Below, in pieces: positions 1-9,215 of a stretch of 64,000 nt of DNA; the stretch's first letter is position 1; every line of letters starts with the position of its first letter. Below the pieces are notes generated by a model. It did no database searches and was not told where the DNA came from. It saw only the letters and a list, made by a program, of their open reading frames with translations. Source of the DNA: Tenacibaculum sp. MAR_2010_89 (GTDB lineage Bacteria > Bacteroidota > Bacteroidia > Flavobacteriales > Flavobacteriaceae); NCBI RefSeq assembly GCF_900105985.1, contig NZ_FNUB01000005.1, positions 3,038,001-3,102,000 on the forward strand. Direction: 5' to 3'. Both the position numbers and the translations under genes were made by a program.

Positions 1-908
1 GAGTGGAGCAATTACGTGATACTTTACAAGCAAAATCAGAGGCTTTTAAAGATGTTGTAAAAATTGGCCGTACTCACTTAATGGATGCTACTCCCCTAAC
101 CTTAGGACAAGAGTTTTCAGGGTATGTTGCTCAATTAAACTTCGGTTTAAAAGCATTAAAAAACTCATTAGCACATTTAGCTCAATTAGCTTTAGGTGGA
201 ACTGCTGTAGGTACAGGTTTAAATACTCCTGCTGGATACGATGTATTAGTAGCTAAATATATTGCTGAGTTTACCAAACTTCCTTTTATTACTGCTGAAA
301 ATAAGTTTGAGGCTTTGGCTGCACATGATGCTTTAGTTGAAACTCACGGATCTTTAAAACAATTAGCTGTTTCTTTAAACAAAATAGCAAATGATATTCG
401 CTTAATGGCATCTGGACCTCGTTCAGGTATTGGAGAATTAATTATTCCTGCTAATGAACCTGGTTCTTCTATTATGCCTGGAAAAGTAAATCCAACCCAA
501 GCTGAAGCTATTACTATGGTTTGTGCGCAAGTTATGGGGAATGATGTTGCCGTTACTGTTGGTGGAACTCAAGGTCATTACGAATTAAATGTTTTTAAAC
601 CAATGATGGCTGCTAACGTATTACAATCTGCTCAATTAATTGGAGATGCTTGTGTCTCTTTTGATGTTAATTGTGCTGCTGGTATTGAACCAAATCATTC
701 TAGAATTACTGAATTAGTGAATAATTCATTAATGTTAGTTACTGCTTTAAATACAAAAATCGGGTATTATAAAGCTGCTGAAATCGCTAATACAGCACAT
801 CAAAATGGTACTACTTTAAAAGAAGAAGCTGTTCGTTTAGGATATGTAACCCCTGAACAATATGACGAATGGGTAAAACCTGAAGACATGACTGGAAGTT
901 TAAAATAA
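1..908 (+). CDS. fumC: Fumarate hydratase class II, 5'-truncated by the window edge
   Basis: The reading frame is open from the left edge, so the gene begins before the window; about 302 codons of a family that usually has about 465 are present. The GTG at base 3 is an internal valine codon, not a start. The fumarase/aspartase superfamily signature [11 protein letters not shown] is present, as are the substrate-site [10 protein letters not shown] stretch and the [12 protein letters not shown] segment, typical of class II fumarases rather than aspartases. Class II fumarases are iron-independent tetramers that interconvert fumarate and L-malate in the TCA cycle in the cytoplasm. A strong intrinsic terminator follows 25 bases after the stop, so it is the last gene of its transcript. 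Confidence 0.95.
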   Translation, partial: VEQLRDTLQAKSEAFKDVVKIGRTHLMDATPLTLGQEFSGYVAQLNFGLKALKNSLAHLAQLALGGTAVGTGLNTPAGYDVLVAKYIAEFTKLPFITAENKFEALAAHDALVETHGSLKQLAVSLNKIANDIRLMASGPRSGIGELIIPANEPGSSIMPGKVNPTQAEAITMVCAQVMGNDVAVTVGGTQGHYELNVFKPMMAANVLQSAQLIGDACVSFDVNCAAGIEPNHSRITELVNNSLMLVTALNTKIGYYKAAEIANTAHQNGTTLKEEAVRLGYVTPEQYDEWVKPEDMTGSLK

Positions 909-932
909 ACTTTTTAATAAACATATAAGTTT

Positions 933-964
933 AAAAAGGTTGTAAATAAATTACAACCTTTTTT
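933..964 (+). terminator. Intrinsic terminator after fumC
   Basis: A perfect 13-bp inverted repeat (933-945 with 951-963, 5-base loop) runs straight into a T-run, 25 bases after the fumC stop. Confidence 0.85.
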
Positions 965-993
965 CATCTCTACTATTTAAATAATTTCAAAAA

Positions 994-1467
994 ATGAATA
1001 AACACGAAGAATTTATGAGTGAAGCTGTAAAAGCAGCTTTAAGAGGAATGCAAAACAACGAAGGAGGACCATTTGGGTGTATTATTGTAAAAGACGGAGA
1101 AATTATAGGTCGTGGTAATAATAAAGTTACCTCAACAAATGACCCTACTGCTCATGCAGAAGTTACTGCTATTAGAAATGCATGTAAAAATTTAAGCTCT
1201 TTTCAACTAGAAGGCTGTATTATTTATACATCTTGTGAACCATGCCCTATGTGTTTAGGTGCTATTTATTGGGCTAGGCCTGAAAAAGTTTTTTATGGAA
1301 GTAATCAAGTAGATGCTGCAAACATTGGTTTTGATGATGAGTTTATTTACAAAGAAATTCCTTTACCTTATGAAAAACGTAGTATTCCGTTTGAACAAGT
1401 AGGCCGTGAAATAGCGCTAGAGCCTTTTGAAAAATGGACTGAAAAGCAAGATAAAACAGAATATTAA
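994..1467 (+). CDS. guaD: Guanine deaminase (cytidine-deaminase fold)
   Basis: 157 residues, the length of the Bacillus subtilis GuaD type. Zinc ligands are visible as H54 in HAE (with proton-shuttle E56) and C84/C87 in PCPMC. The segment IGFDDEFIYKEI near residues 111-122 is the guanine deaminase hallmark, whose Asp helps recognise guanine, and separates it from the tRNA adenosine deaminase TadA. It converts guanine to xanthine and ammonia in purine salvage or nitrogen scavenging. The gene is flanked by terminators on both sides, so it is monocistronic. A TadA-like role is the main alternative, but the C-terminal half matches GuaD far better. Confidence 0.88.
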   Translation: MNKHEEFMSEAVKAALRGMQNNEGGPFGCIIVKDGEIIGRGNNKVTSTNDPTAHAEVTAIRNACKNLSSFQLEGCIIYTSCEPCPMCLGAIYWARPEKVFYGSNQVDAANIGFDDEFIYKEIPLPYEKRSIPFEQVGREIALEPFEKWTEKQDKTEY

Positions 1468-1481
1468 ATTATGCTTTATCT

Positions 1482-1514
1482 AAAAACTCCACAACATTTT
1501 GTTGTGGAGTTTTT
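1482..1514 (+). terminator. Intrinsic terminator after guaD
   Basis: A perfect 14-bp stem (1482-1495 with 1501-1514) with a 5-base loop ends in five Ts. The rest of the gap to 1716 is AT-rich leader in which I recognise no gene or clear promoter consensus. Confidence 0.85.
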
Positions 1515-1716
1515 CATTTATAAAAATCATGTGTATTTTTTACTTAGTCTTTTCTTATTTCACAACTCTGACAAATTTCTTAATAGACATAGTTTTACTA
1601 CATTTTCTTCTATACCCAAAATTAAAACGTTCATGATTTTTTTAAATTAACTACGCCATTTATTCCCTATTTTTAAAGGTATTTAACAATTTCACTAAGT
1701 AATAAACTAACTAACA

Positions 1717-4700
1717 ATGACAAAACCTCTAAATGAAAAGTCATCTTCTTGCTGGAACTGCGATGGAGATATTACCTTAGTTACACAACGTCTTAAAGAG
1801 ATGTTTGTAGAAATGGGACAAAAAACTAGAATTGAAAACGGTCAAAAACCTGCTGAAAGAGCTGTTTTCAGAAAGCAACATGGTATAGCCTATGGTCGTT
1901 TTGAAATAAATAAAAATATAGACGAGAAATTTAAAGTTGGAATATTTGCAGGAGATACTTATGAATGTGCCGTTCGCTTTTCAAGTGACACAGGACCAAC
2001 ATCTCCAGATTTACATTCTACCTTAGGGGTAGGTTTAAAATTATTTGGTGTTGACGGACCAAAATTACTAGGTGATGGAACTAATGCTGATTTCATTTTT
2101 CAAAATATTGATCGATTTTTTGCTCGTGATGCTAGTCAAATGTGCAGTTTTACTACTGCTGGTGTTATTGATCGTGACTATAGCTCTTATATTGGAAAAC
2201 ACCCTGAACTTGCTAGCATTTTACAAGCCATGACTAAAGAAGAAGCTAGTGTATTAAGCGCAAGTTATTGGGCAATTCTCCCTTTTAAATTAGGTGACTC
2301 TCAAATTGTAAAATATCGTTTGGTTCCTGATGATACTTATAAAGGAACCCCTTTTAATGATACAAATTATTTAGGCTTAGACCTGCAACAACGTTTAGTA
2401 AAAAAAGAAGCTACTTTTCGTTTTGAAATACAACTAAGAACCAATGACGCTACTATGCCATTGGATGATGCGCAAGTAGTTTGGAGTACAGAAGAGAGTC
2501 CATATATATGTATTGCTAAACTACATTTACCTCAGCAAGATGTTTCAAGTATTGGTCAAGCTGAATTTGGAAGTAATTTAGCGTTTAATATTTGGAGAAC
2601 GTTACCACAACATGAACCATTAGGTTCTATTGCACAAGCAAGAAAAGTAGTATATGCTGCAAGTGCTGAAGCAAGACACCAAGCGAACGGACAGCAATTA
2701 CACGAACCAAAAAGCATCAATCCAAATTTTGAAGGAAATACTGATGAAAACAGTGACTGCATTGTAAAAGCAGGTATCTATCCTCCTATTGGAGTTATGA
2801 GAGTTGGAAATAGCAAAGATGAATACTTTCTTGGGCCTTTAGTTGACAATCCTGAACCACAAACCGATCCGTATGCGTATAGAGATAAAACTGGTGCTTT
2901 AAAAAGACAAGCTGCTCAATTTAGAATTTATGGATTCAATGCAGCTGGTAAAGCTGTAAAAGAATTAACTGCAGAAAACTCTAACATTACATGGCATAGT
3001 CATTTATCAAATCAAAAATCTTCATGGTATCAATTCAACATTGCTTTAGATATTCCAGAAGCTGCAGATAGTCCTCCTTCTTTATTACGTAACATAGATG
3101 TAAAAGACAGAAACTCTTTATTAATAGATGGTGGTGCTAAATCTATTTCTGGAACAAACATTAAGGATGGTCCTTTTTTTGAAGGAGAATTTTTATCTAA
3201 AAAAGTGTATTTAGGGGAAATGCATACCGATGAAAAAGGTCGTTTAATTATGCTAGGTGGACATGGGAAATCAGAAAATATAAATGGAGATATTGCTATT
3301 ACTTTTGCTAACAATGAAGGTTGGTATGATGACATTTCTGACGGACCTGTTACTGCCGAAGTTGAATATAATGGAAACAAGCTTATAGTAGATCCTGCTT
3401 GGGTTATTTGTGCACCACCTGATTATGCACCGATGCAAAAGTCAGTACGTACTATGTGGGATTTAATGCGTGATGTAGCTGTAAAATCTAAAATGTTAGT
3501 TCGTCCTACAAGACCGTCTTTCACTAAAGATATTTTACCTATTTTTCAACGTATGACTGATTTACAATGGGTAAATGCAGGTTTTGCCGGTGCTTTTGGA
3601 TTTGGAGGACAATTTAACTACACCACTAACGAATGGATTAAACGATTAGGAAACCCATCTTCTGCATATATGGAAATGCGTAGAACAATTTCAAATAATT
3701 TCCGTCGATTTGATGTTACAAGTGCTGAAGCACCTCAATTATGGCCTTGGTTATATGGTGATGCTATTAGTATTCCGTCAACAGGTTCTGTTCGTCAACA
3801 TGCCACATTATCAAATTTACAGTTAGAGTTTTTAGACCAATGGGTTAAAGGAGATTTTGATGCCGATTATATAGATATGACAGGATGCCCACACACACCA
3901 AAAGCTCAATCAATAGATGACTTACCTATAACTGAACAACCAGATATGCTTACCAAAGCTGCAATGGAGTTTTGTTTAGCTGATGCTTTTCATCCTGGAT
4001 GTGAAATGACCTGGCCTATGCGTTCTTCAGGAATGTACATGGCTCCTTTCCGAATTAAACACGCTCCAAAAACACCTCCAGTTAATACTATGTATTATGG
4101 ACCTATCATGAATAATGAAGTACTCCCTTTAGCTAAAGGACCTATTTTAGGGGGACAAGTAGCTGGTAGTATTACTCGTTGGATGGCTATTCCTTGGCAA
4201 ACTGATACTGCAAGTTGTAGAGATGGTTATACCAGTGAATATGACCCATATTTACCAACATTTTGGCCTGCTAGAGTTCCTAATAATATTTTAAATGAAG
4301 AACGTTATGAAGAAGCTGTTGACACTAATCTATCTGAAGAAACTCGTATCCAAGCTTTTAATTACCGTACTGAATGGCTAGATAATCTTCCTTTAGATGG
4401 TGCATCTCCAACCTATACGAATCAAATTAACAGTATGGTTAAATATTTTGATAAACTAGCAGTTGTTCAAAAACGTCCTGGAGTAACTCATGATCCTAAT
4501 TTCCCTAAAGAAATGCAAGTTGGAATTACACCTACTCCTGAGCAAGAAGCTACATTATTAAAAGCTACTCTAGCAGATTTAGATACTATTTTAAATAGTA
4601 GTCATACTTTAAATGATGCTACTAAAAATATACTAAACGCAGCAGTAGATAAACTTTCTCATGACAACCTTTTAAACGAACAATTCTTATTAGAAGGAGC

Positions 4701-4905
4701 TAAAGGTGAATTACTAACGTTAGTAGAAGATGAATTAACAAAAGATTTTACTCCATCTTCAAACGTTACTAACACCATTAATCTTATTGCTTCTAAATTA
4801 CATACAATGAAACAATCAGACTCACATCAGCAAGAAGTTTCTAAAAAAGTAGAAGTAGGTATTCCTGAAAAAATGACACGTTTTTCAAGATATACTCCTA
4901 AATAA
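1717..4905 (+). CDS. LodA/GoxA-like quinoprotein oxidase with N-terminal catalase-like domain
   Basis: 1062 residues in two parts. Residues about 40-340 look like the catalase-related fold (HGIAYGRFEI at 55-64, VRFSSDTG at 87-94, FIFQNIDRFF at 126-135). The position of the usual catalytic His in this motif is Phe51, so catalase activity is doubtful. From about residue 349 (GIYPPIGVMRVGNS) to the end, about 715 residues match the LodA family in layout and length. LodA carries a cysteine tryptophylquinone made from Cys516 and Trp581, 65 residues apart; here C762 (HPGCEMTW) and W827 (IPWQTD) are also 65 apart. Relatives oxidise lysine (epsilon) or glycine with release of H2O2 and ammonia. No signal peptide is evident. 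The next gene encodes the LodB-like maturase. Substrate unknown. Confidence 0.8.
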   Translation: MTKPLNEKSSSCWNCDGDITLVTQRLKEMFVEMGQKTRIENGQKPAERAVFRKQHGIAYGRFEINKNIDEKFKVGIFAGDTYECAVRFSSDTGPTSPDLHSTLGVGLKLFGVDGPKLLGDGTNADFIFQNIDRFFARDASQMCSFTTAGVIDRDYSSYIGKHPELASILQAMTKEEASVLSASYWAILPFKLGDSQIVKYRLVPDDTYKGTPFNDTNYLGLDLQQRLVKKEATFRFEIQLRTNDATMPLDDAQVVWSTEESPYICIAKLHLPQQDVSSIGQAEFGSNLAFNIWRTLPQHEPLGSIAQARKVVYAASAEARHQANGQQLHEPKSINPNFEGNTDENSDCIVKAGIYPPIGVMRVGNSKDEYFLGPLVDNPEPQTDPYAYRDKTGALKRQAAQFRIYGFNAAGKAVKELTAENSNITWHSHLSNQKSSWYQFNIALDIPEAADSPPSLLRNIDVKDRNSLLIDGGAKSISGTNIKDGPFFEGEFLSKKVYLGEMHTDEKGRLIMLGGHGKSENINGDIAITFANNEGWYDDISDGPVTAEVEYNGNKLIVDPAWVICAPPDYAPMQKSVRTMWDLMRDVAVKSKMLVRPTRPSFTKDILPIFQRMTDLQWVNAGFAGAFGFGGQFNYTTNEWIKRLGNPSSAYMEMRRTISNNFRRFDVTSAEAPQLWPWLYGDAISIPSTGSVRQHATLSNLQLEFLDQWVKGDFDADYIDMTGCPHTPKAQSIDDLPITEQPDMLTKAAMEFCLADAFHPGCEMTWPMRSSGMYMAPFRIKHAPKTPPVNTMYYGPIMNNEVLPLAKGPILGGQVAGSITRWMAIPWQTDTASCRDGYTSEYDPYLPTFWPARVPNNILNEERYEEAVDTNLSEETRIQAFNYRTEWLDNLPLDGASPTYTNQINSMVKYFDKLAVVQKRPGVTHDPNFPKEMQVGITPTPEQEATLLKATLADLDTILNSSHTLNDATKNILNAAVDKLSHDNLLNEQFLLEGAKGELLTLVEDELTKDFTPSSNVTNTINLIASKLHTMKQSDSHQQEVSKKVEVGIPEKMTRFSRYTPK

Positions 4906-4927
4906 ATTACTTTTATAATTATTCAAT

Positions 4928-4964
4928 AAACACAATCTTGTAAAAGTATTACAAGGTTGTGTTT
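4928..4964 (+). terminator. Hairpin between the oxidase and its maturation gene
   Basis: A 16-bp stem with a single G-U wobble (4928-4943 with 4949-4964) lies 22 bases after the oxidase stop. The T-tail is short (TTT then A), so it probably acts as a partial terminator or 3'-end protector, not a full stop. It overlaps a GTG at 4959 that would otherwise be the longest start for the next gene. Confidence 0.55.
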
Positions 4965-5003
4965 AAAAGTAAATTAAATATTAACTCTTTTAACACTCAC
5001 TTT

Positions 5004-6125
5004 GTGAGAAAAACAGATATACTTATTATTGGCGGAGGTATTGCGGGTTGCATTGCTGCAATCTCCTTAGCTAAGGATTATAATGTTACTTTAATAGACA
5101 AACAAATAACTCCTTCTGATCGAATTGGTGAATCATTAGCTCCTGCTGCCCAAAGAATTTTAAAGAAACTAGATCTTTTAGAAAATGAATCAGATGAATT
5201 TAAACAAACATTATTTAGTAATAACCTTGGTATGCAATCATACTGGGGAAGCAATCAACTTCATATTGTAGATCATCTTAAAAATCCTGATGGGTTTTCT
5301 AAAAGCTTAGATAGGGCAAAATTTGAAACATACCTCAGAAAAAAAGCATTAGACAGAGGTGTTCTTTGTTTATGGGGAATACGTCTTTTTAATAGCGTTT
5401 ACGAAGAAAATATATGGAGAGTAACCGGTAAATCTGATAATTTAAAAAACAGAACTACTCATGTTATTGAAGCAAGTTTTGTTATAGATGCTACAGGAAG
5501 ACAATCTCACTTTGCAAAAAGTATAGGAATTAAACGAGTTCAATATGATAAATTAATTTCATGTTGGATAAGTATACCTAATACAAATATAAATACTATG
5601 AGTACTATTCTTGCTGAACAACAAGGTTGGTGGTATAGTGCAGTTTTACCTAATAATACCAGAATTATTTCTTTTCAAACTGATTCAGATATCATAGATA
5701 AAGCGATACTTAAAAATTCTGAATCTTTTTTAGCACTTCTTAAAACGAATCAAGTAATACATTCGTTAATACCTAAAAATAAAAAAGATATTACTTTTCA
5801 TGGAACTGTTAGTGCTAATTCAACACGTTTAGAACAGGTTTCTGGTAAACAATGGATTGCTTTAGGAGATGCAGCTATTAGCTTTGACCCTTTATCTTCT
5901 CAAGGTATGTTTAATGCAATGGCTAATGCTATGCAAGTTAAGGAACTACTAACAAATTTTAATATTATTAATGATTTTAGCTTAGCTAAAATGGAAAACT
6001 TCAACAATACTTATTCAAATCAAATAGAGCATGTGTGGAGTCACTATTTAAAGCATAAAAATTTATTTTATAAAGCAGAAGCAAGATGGAAAGAAAGTAC
6101 TTTTTGGAAAAGGAGAAACTCCTAA
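5004..6125 (+). CDS. LodB/GoxB-like FAD-dependent maturation flavoprotein
   Basis: FAD-binding oxidoreductase of the tryptophan-halogenase/geranylgeranyl-reductase type. The Rossmann motif IIGGGIAGC starts a few residues after the chosen GTG at 5004, GESLAPAAQR follows, and GDAAISFDPLSSQGM is the C-terminal FAD motif. In known systems LodB/GoxB is needed to form the tryptophylquinone cofactor in the partner oxidase, which matches its position directly after a LodA-like gene. The frame is open further upstream to a GTG at 4959, but that lies inside a stable hairpin and would add 15 residues ahead of the Rossmann strand. The true start is uncertain. Cytoplasmic; 373 residues from 5004. Confidence 0.78.
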   Translation: MRKTDILIIGGGIAGCIAAISLAKDYNVTLIDKQITPSDRIGESLAPAAQRILKKLDLLENESDEFKQTLFSNNLGMQSYWGSNQLHIVDHLKNPDGFSKSLDRAKFETYLRKKALDRGVLCLWGIRLFNSVYEENIWRVTGKSDNLKNRTTHVIEASFVIDATGRQSHFAKSIGIKRVQYDKLISCWISIPNTNINTMSTILAEQQGWWYSAVLPNNTRIISFQTDSDIIDKAILKNSESFLALLKTNQVIHSLIPKNKKDITFHGTVSANSTRLEQVSGKQWIALGDAAISFDPLSSQGMFNAMANAMQVKELLTNFNIINDFSLAKMENFNNTYSNQIEHVWSHYLKHKNLFYKAEARWKESTFWKRRNS

Positions 6126-6166
6126 CCTTTTATTAAATTAAAACTAGGCCTTTAAAAAAAGAAAGT

Positions 6167-6928
6167 TTAATTAGAATGTTTATTTAGCCATGAGATTACA
6201 TTTTTATTAAAAAAAGCTGCGACATTTAACTTTTGTTCAACAAAACCAATAATGTTTTCATTTCCTCCATGATGAACTCCAATTACAAAATATCCATCTT
6301 CATCTTTATACCATAAAGGAGTTCCGCTATCTCCTTGACAAGTATACATTGGATACCCAATAATTGTATTTCTATCATTAATTTTTATAGTAGAATACAA
6401 TGCATTTTTCTCTATTAATTCTCCTTTAGAATCACATGGGAATCCTGTTAAGTGTAACCTTTTATTATTTAATTCGTAATTATTTAAATACTTAAAAAAA
6501 GTTACATTCCTAACATATTTATTAGGGTTTGTAATTTTAATAATTGCAATATCATTTTCAACTCCCTTATTTTTTTCTTTATATAAAAAAACCTTAAAAT
6601 CTTTTTTCTTTAAAACAATATTTTCTCCTCCTATACTATAAGATATTTTAGTAATACCTTTATTAATGATATTATGTTTAGCTGTTACAATGATATTTTC
6701 TTTAATAAAAGAACCTGTTCCACTAAATCCGTCATGAAAAAAATGATACCATCTCTTAACAGTAAACTTTATAATTGAGTTATAAGGATCTGTTTTTTTT
6801 ACATTACTATCCAATATCACTCTATTTCCTTTCCACTCCTCTTTACCAGTACAAATACAATTTTGAGCTGTTATACGTGTATTTATACAAAACACTATAA
6901 ATACCAATAAATAAAAATTCACCTTCAT
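6167..6928 (-). CDS. Secreted trypsin/V8-like serine protease
   Basis: 253 residues with an N-terminal signal peptide (hydrophobic 5-15, probable cleavage after TAQ). The chymotrypsin-fold triad is readable: H85 in TAKHN, D126 in ENDIAII, S201 in QGDSGTPLW. GTGSFIKENIIVTAKH is the V8/glutamyl-endopeptidase style N-terminal strand pair, and the GVHHGG strand follows the nucleophile. It is expected to be exported to the periplasm or secreted. Convergent with the flavoprotein gene and separate from the heme lipoprotein gene upstream. The P1 preference cannot be read with confidence. Confidence 0.82.
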   Translation of the reverse strand: MKVNFYLLVFIVFCINTRITAQNCICTGKEEWKGNRVILDSNVKKTDPYNSIIKFTVKRWYHFFHDGFSGTGSFIKENIIVTAKHNIINKGITKISYSIGGENIVLKKKDFKVFLYKEKNKGVENDIAIIKITNPNKYVRNVTFFKYLNNYELNNKRLHLTGFPCDSKGELIEKNALYSTIKINDRNTIIGYPMYTCQGDSGTPLWYKDEDGYFVIGVHHGGNENIIGFVEQKLNVAAFFNKNVISWLNKHSN

Positions 6929-7044
6929 CTGTTTACTCTATTATAAAAATTTACAATGCAATTTATTTATTATTATTTACTTTTAAATACTTAGTACTAG
7001 CGATATTTCAAAAGCCAGTAACTTTAAACATTATAACAAAAAAC

Positions 7045-7080
7045 AAACCTCCTCAACCATGTATTTAGTTGGGGAGGTTT
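7045..7080 (-). terminator. Intrinsic terminator after the heme lipoprotein gene
   Basis: 13-bp stem with one G-U pair (7045-7057 with 7068-7080). Read on the minus strand it is followed by a T-rich tail, 22 bases after the stop at 7103. Confidence 0.75.
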
Positions 7081-7102
7081 TGTAAAGTCAATCTTAAAAA
7101 CT

Positions 7103-8602
7103 TTACTTCAATCTATTCTCTATAAACTCTTTTACTTCCTGTTTCGCTTTTAGCATTTCAACTTCATCAGATGTTTTTCCTTCTGCTCTTTTTATAAATG
7201 AATCGAACAGGTGACTCATATAAATTGGTGAAGTATCACTAGTATAACTTACAGCATTATGACAGCTAAAGCAATTAGCTAATGTATTTACATTAACATC
7301 TTTTAAACTACTTTTAAAAGTTTGTGTGTAAGTTTCCATTGTAACATTTGCACAATTTAAAGAACCTCTCGCTACTGATCCAGGTGTCCCGCTTCCTACA
7401 CTATATTTTAACTTCACTAATAATTCAGCTTGTTGTTTTGATGATAATCCATCAGTATCAACCCAAATAGAACCGTTATAAAAATAATTTGCCCATACAT
7501 CTTTTAAATTCTTTTTTACACAATTGTTAATATTTACTATGTTTTCGAAATTTACAGACTCTTCTTGACTTGTTTTCATAAATCCTCCTGTAGAATCTCT
7601 AGGTACACCAAACTTAAAAATATCGTATACTTTATATAATGTTGATGCTTGTTTTTTAATCGTATCCCAATAAATACCATTAATTCCTGTGGTACTACCT
7701 TTAGCAAATAATAACTTATCTGAAGATGAACTTGCTTTATCTTCTTTCCAATTATAATTTGGTGCTAAATCATAATTCTCAAAAGTTGCCCAAATAAATT
7801 CAGGATGGTTTTCTACTACTCCAACAACATGCATTCCTAATAAAGCCACTTCTTTATTGGTAAAATTCCCTTTTCCATCATCTACAGCTCCAACCGTTGT
7901 AAAATAATTAGCACGTTTATTTACAGGAATTGCATCAATAGAAGTCCAAGAAACTTTTAACTCTAATGATCCAACTGGAAAAGATGATAAATTATCTTTA
8001 GCTAATGTTCCATTTAAAATAGAGTCTTTAAATTTTTCAGCTGCGTTTTTTAATGTTGGTGAAACATGAATTGAATAAAAAACTGTCTCTTCTTTGTTAT
8101 GTGCATTATTATATGCTGGATTTGTTCTTAAAATTCCTGATGAACCAGCTTGTGCAGTATCTTCTAAAACCACAGATGCTCCAGGCACTGGTGTTACACT
8201 TCCCAAGTGAGAATCTACTTGATACATTTTTTTTGGGTTTAAAAATAATGGTAAAGTATCTCCAACATACAATGGAACTTCCTTTCCATCTAATTTTACT
8301 AGCAATTTCTCTATTTGATATTCAGGTTTTGTTACCCATAAAAACTTTTGCCATGACCATTGATGAAAAATAGCATTTGTAGTACTTATTGTATCAAACG
8401 GACTGCCTATTCCCTCTTCTGGAGCAGGTGTTTGAGAATGTGGAAACCAATTGCTTTCACACAAGCTTTCTATTTCTAACTTATTATAAGCTACTTCAGT
8501 TTTTACTTTTATTTGTTCTTTTTCTTTCTTTTTACAAGAATTTAAAAACATCATACTCAACATAAGTAACGTTCCTAAAGCTAGTTTAAATGATAATTTC
8601 AT
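7103..8602 (-). CDS. Lipoprotein with a C-terminal c-type heme motif, function unknown
   Basis: 499 residues with a lipoprotein signal (LNSC, acylated Cys23 followed by Lys residues). One heme c attachment motif C444-F-S-C447-H448 lies in the last 60 residues, followed by a Met-containing segment (IYMSHLF) that could supply the sixth ligand. The long middle part is rich in aromatic residues (HQWSWQKFLW near residue 80) and belongs to no family I can name. It looks like an envelope redox protein that donates or accepts electrons. It has its own terminator and lies two genes away from the quinoprotein oxidase pair, on the opposite strand. Whether they cooperate is open. Confidence 0.6.
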   Translation of the reverse strand: MKLSFKLALGTLLMLSMMFLNSCKKKEKEQIKVKTEVAYNKLEIESLCESNWFPHSQTPAPEEGIGSPFDTISTTNAIFHQWSWQKFLWVTKPEYQIEKLLVKLDGKEVPLYVGDTLPLFLNPKKMYQVDSHLGSVTPVPGASVVLEDTAQAGSSGILRTNPAYNNAHNKEETVFYSIHVSPTLKNAAEKFKDSILNGTLAKDNLSSFPVGSLELKVSWTSIDAIPVNKRANYFTTVGAVDDGKGNFTNKEVALLGMHVVGVVENHPEFIWATFENYDLAPNYNWKEDKASSSSDKLLFAKGSTTGINGIYWDTIKKQASTLYKVYDIFKFGVPRDSTGGFMKTSQEESVNFENIVNINNCVKKNLKDVWANYFYNGSIWVDTDGLSSKQQAELLVKLKYSVGSGTPGSVARGSLNCANVTMETYTQTFKSSLKDVNVNTLANCFSCHNAVSYTSDTSPIYMSHLFDSFIKRAEGKTSDEVEMLKAKQEVKEFIENRLK

Positions 8603-8741
8603 GATTGATTAGTTTTTGATTGTTAAACAAAGTTCTAAATTTTAACAACCTTTTATTAAAAAAATGTCATGAAACCCTAAATTACAGTTATAAAAAGAGT
8701 TATTTTAATATCAAGTGTATAAATAGTTACCTTTTGAAAGT

Positions 8742-8774
8742 AAAAAAGTTGCTTACATAGTATCATAAGCAACT
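8742..8774 (-). terminator. Intrinsic terminator of the sigma-factor operon
   Basis: 9-bp inverted repeat (8747-8755 with 8766-8774), followed on the minus strand by six Ts, 57 bases beyond the last stop of the sigma operon. Confidence 0.65.
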
Positions 8775-8831
8775 CTCTTAGTATTACATAACTTTATAAA
8801 ATCGATTTTAATTATTCATATAAAAAATATT

Positions 8832-9215
8832 TCATTGATCTAGTTTTCCTGATAATGATGACACCTGTAATTCCAATCTTTTTATTTCTCTTAATACCGC
8901 ATTTTTATCCATTTGTAACCATGCAAAAATTTTCAACATGCTAACTCCTAATAAGAATACAACTGAACCTAACGCCCATTTTATTAACTCTTTTGTTTCT
9001 TCTGATTCAAAAAAATGAATAGTACAATACACAAACAACCCAAAAAACACAAGAGTCATAATGTTCATTAAATACATAATCCATTTATTTTTTCCTTGAA
9101 AAAGCCCTCCCACCATTTGAAACATATTTTGTTCCTCTAACTCTTCATAAAATTTAGCTTCTTCTTCTGATAATGTTTCCTTTATTAATTTATCTATATC
9201 TTCTATATTATTCAT
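8832..9215 (-). CDS. Two-helix membrane protein encoded with an ECF sigma factor (DUF6768-like)
   Basis: 127 residues: an acidic cytoplasmic N-terminus (1-40), two membrane helices (about 46-69 and 82-101), then a short charged coiled-coil tail (RLELQVSSLSGKL). The start overlaps the sigma-factor gene by 8 bases, so the two are translationally coupled. That position and topology suggest an anti-sigma factor or membrane partner. No zinc-binding HxxxCxxC anti-sigma motif is present. The DUF6768 assignment is from recollection of flavobacterial sigma-linked genes and is moderately sure. Confidence 0.6.
   Translation of the reverse strand: MNNIEDIDKLIKETLSEEEAKFYEELEEQNMFQMVGGLFQGKNKWIMYLMNIMTLVFFGLFVYCTIHFFESEETKELIKWALGSVVFLLGVSMLKIFAWLQMDKNAVLREIKRLELQVSSLSGKLDQ

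Noticed and set aside
2556..3380. Minus-strand frames within the oxidase gene (68 and 116 residues)
   Set aside because: They lie fully opposite strongly conserved LodA-like sequence and resemble no family; shadows.
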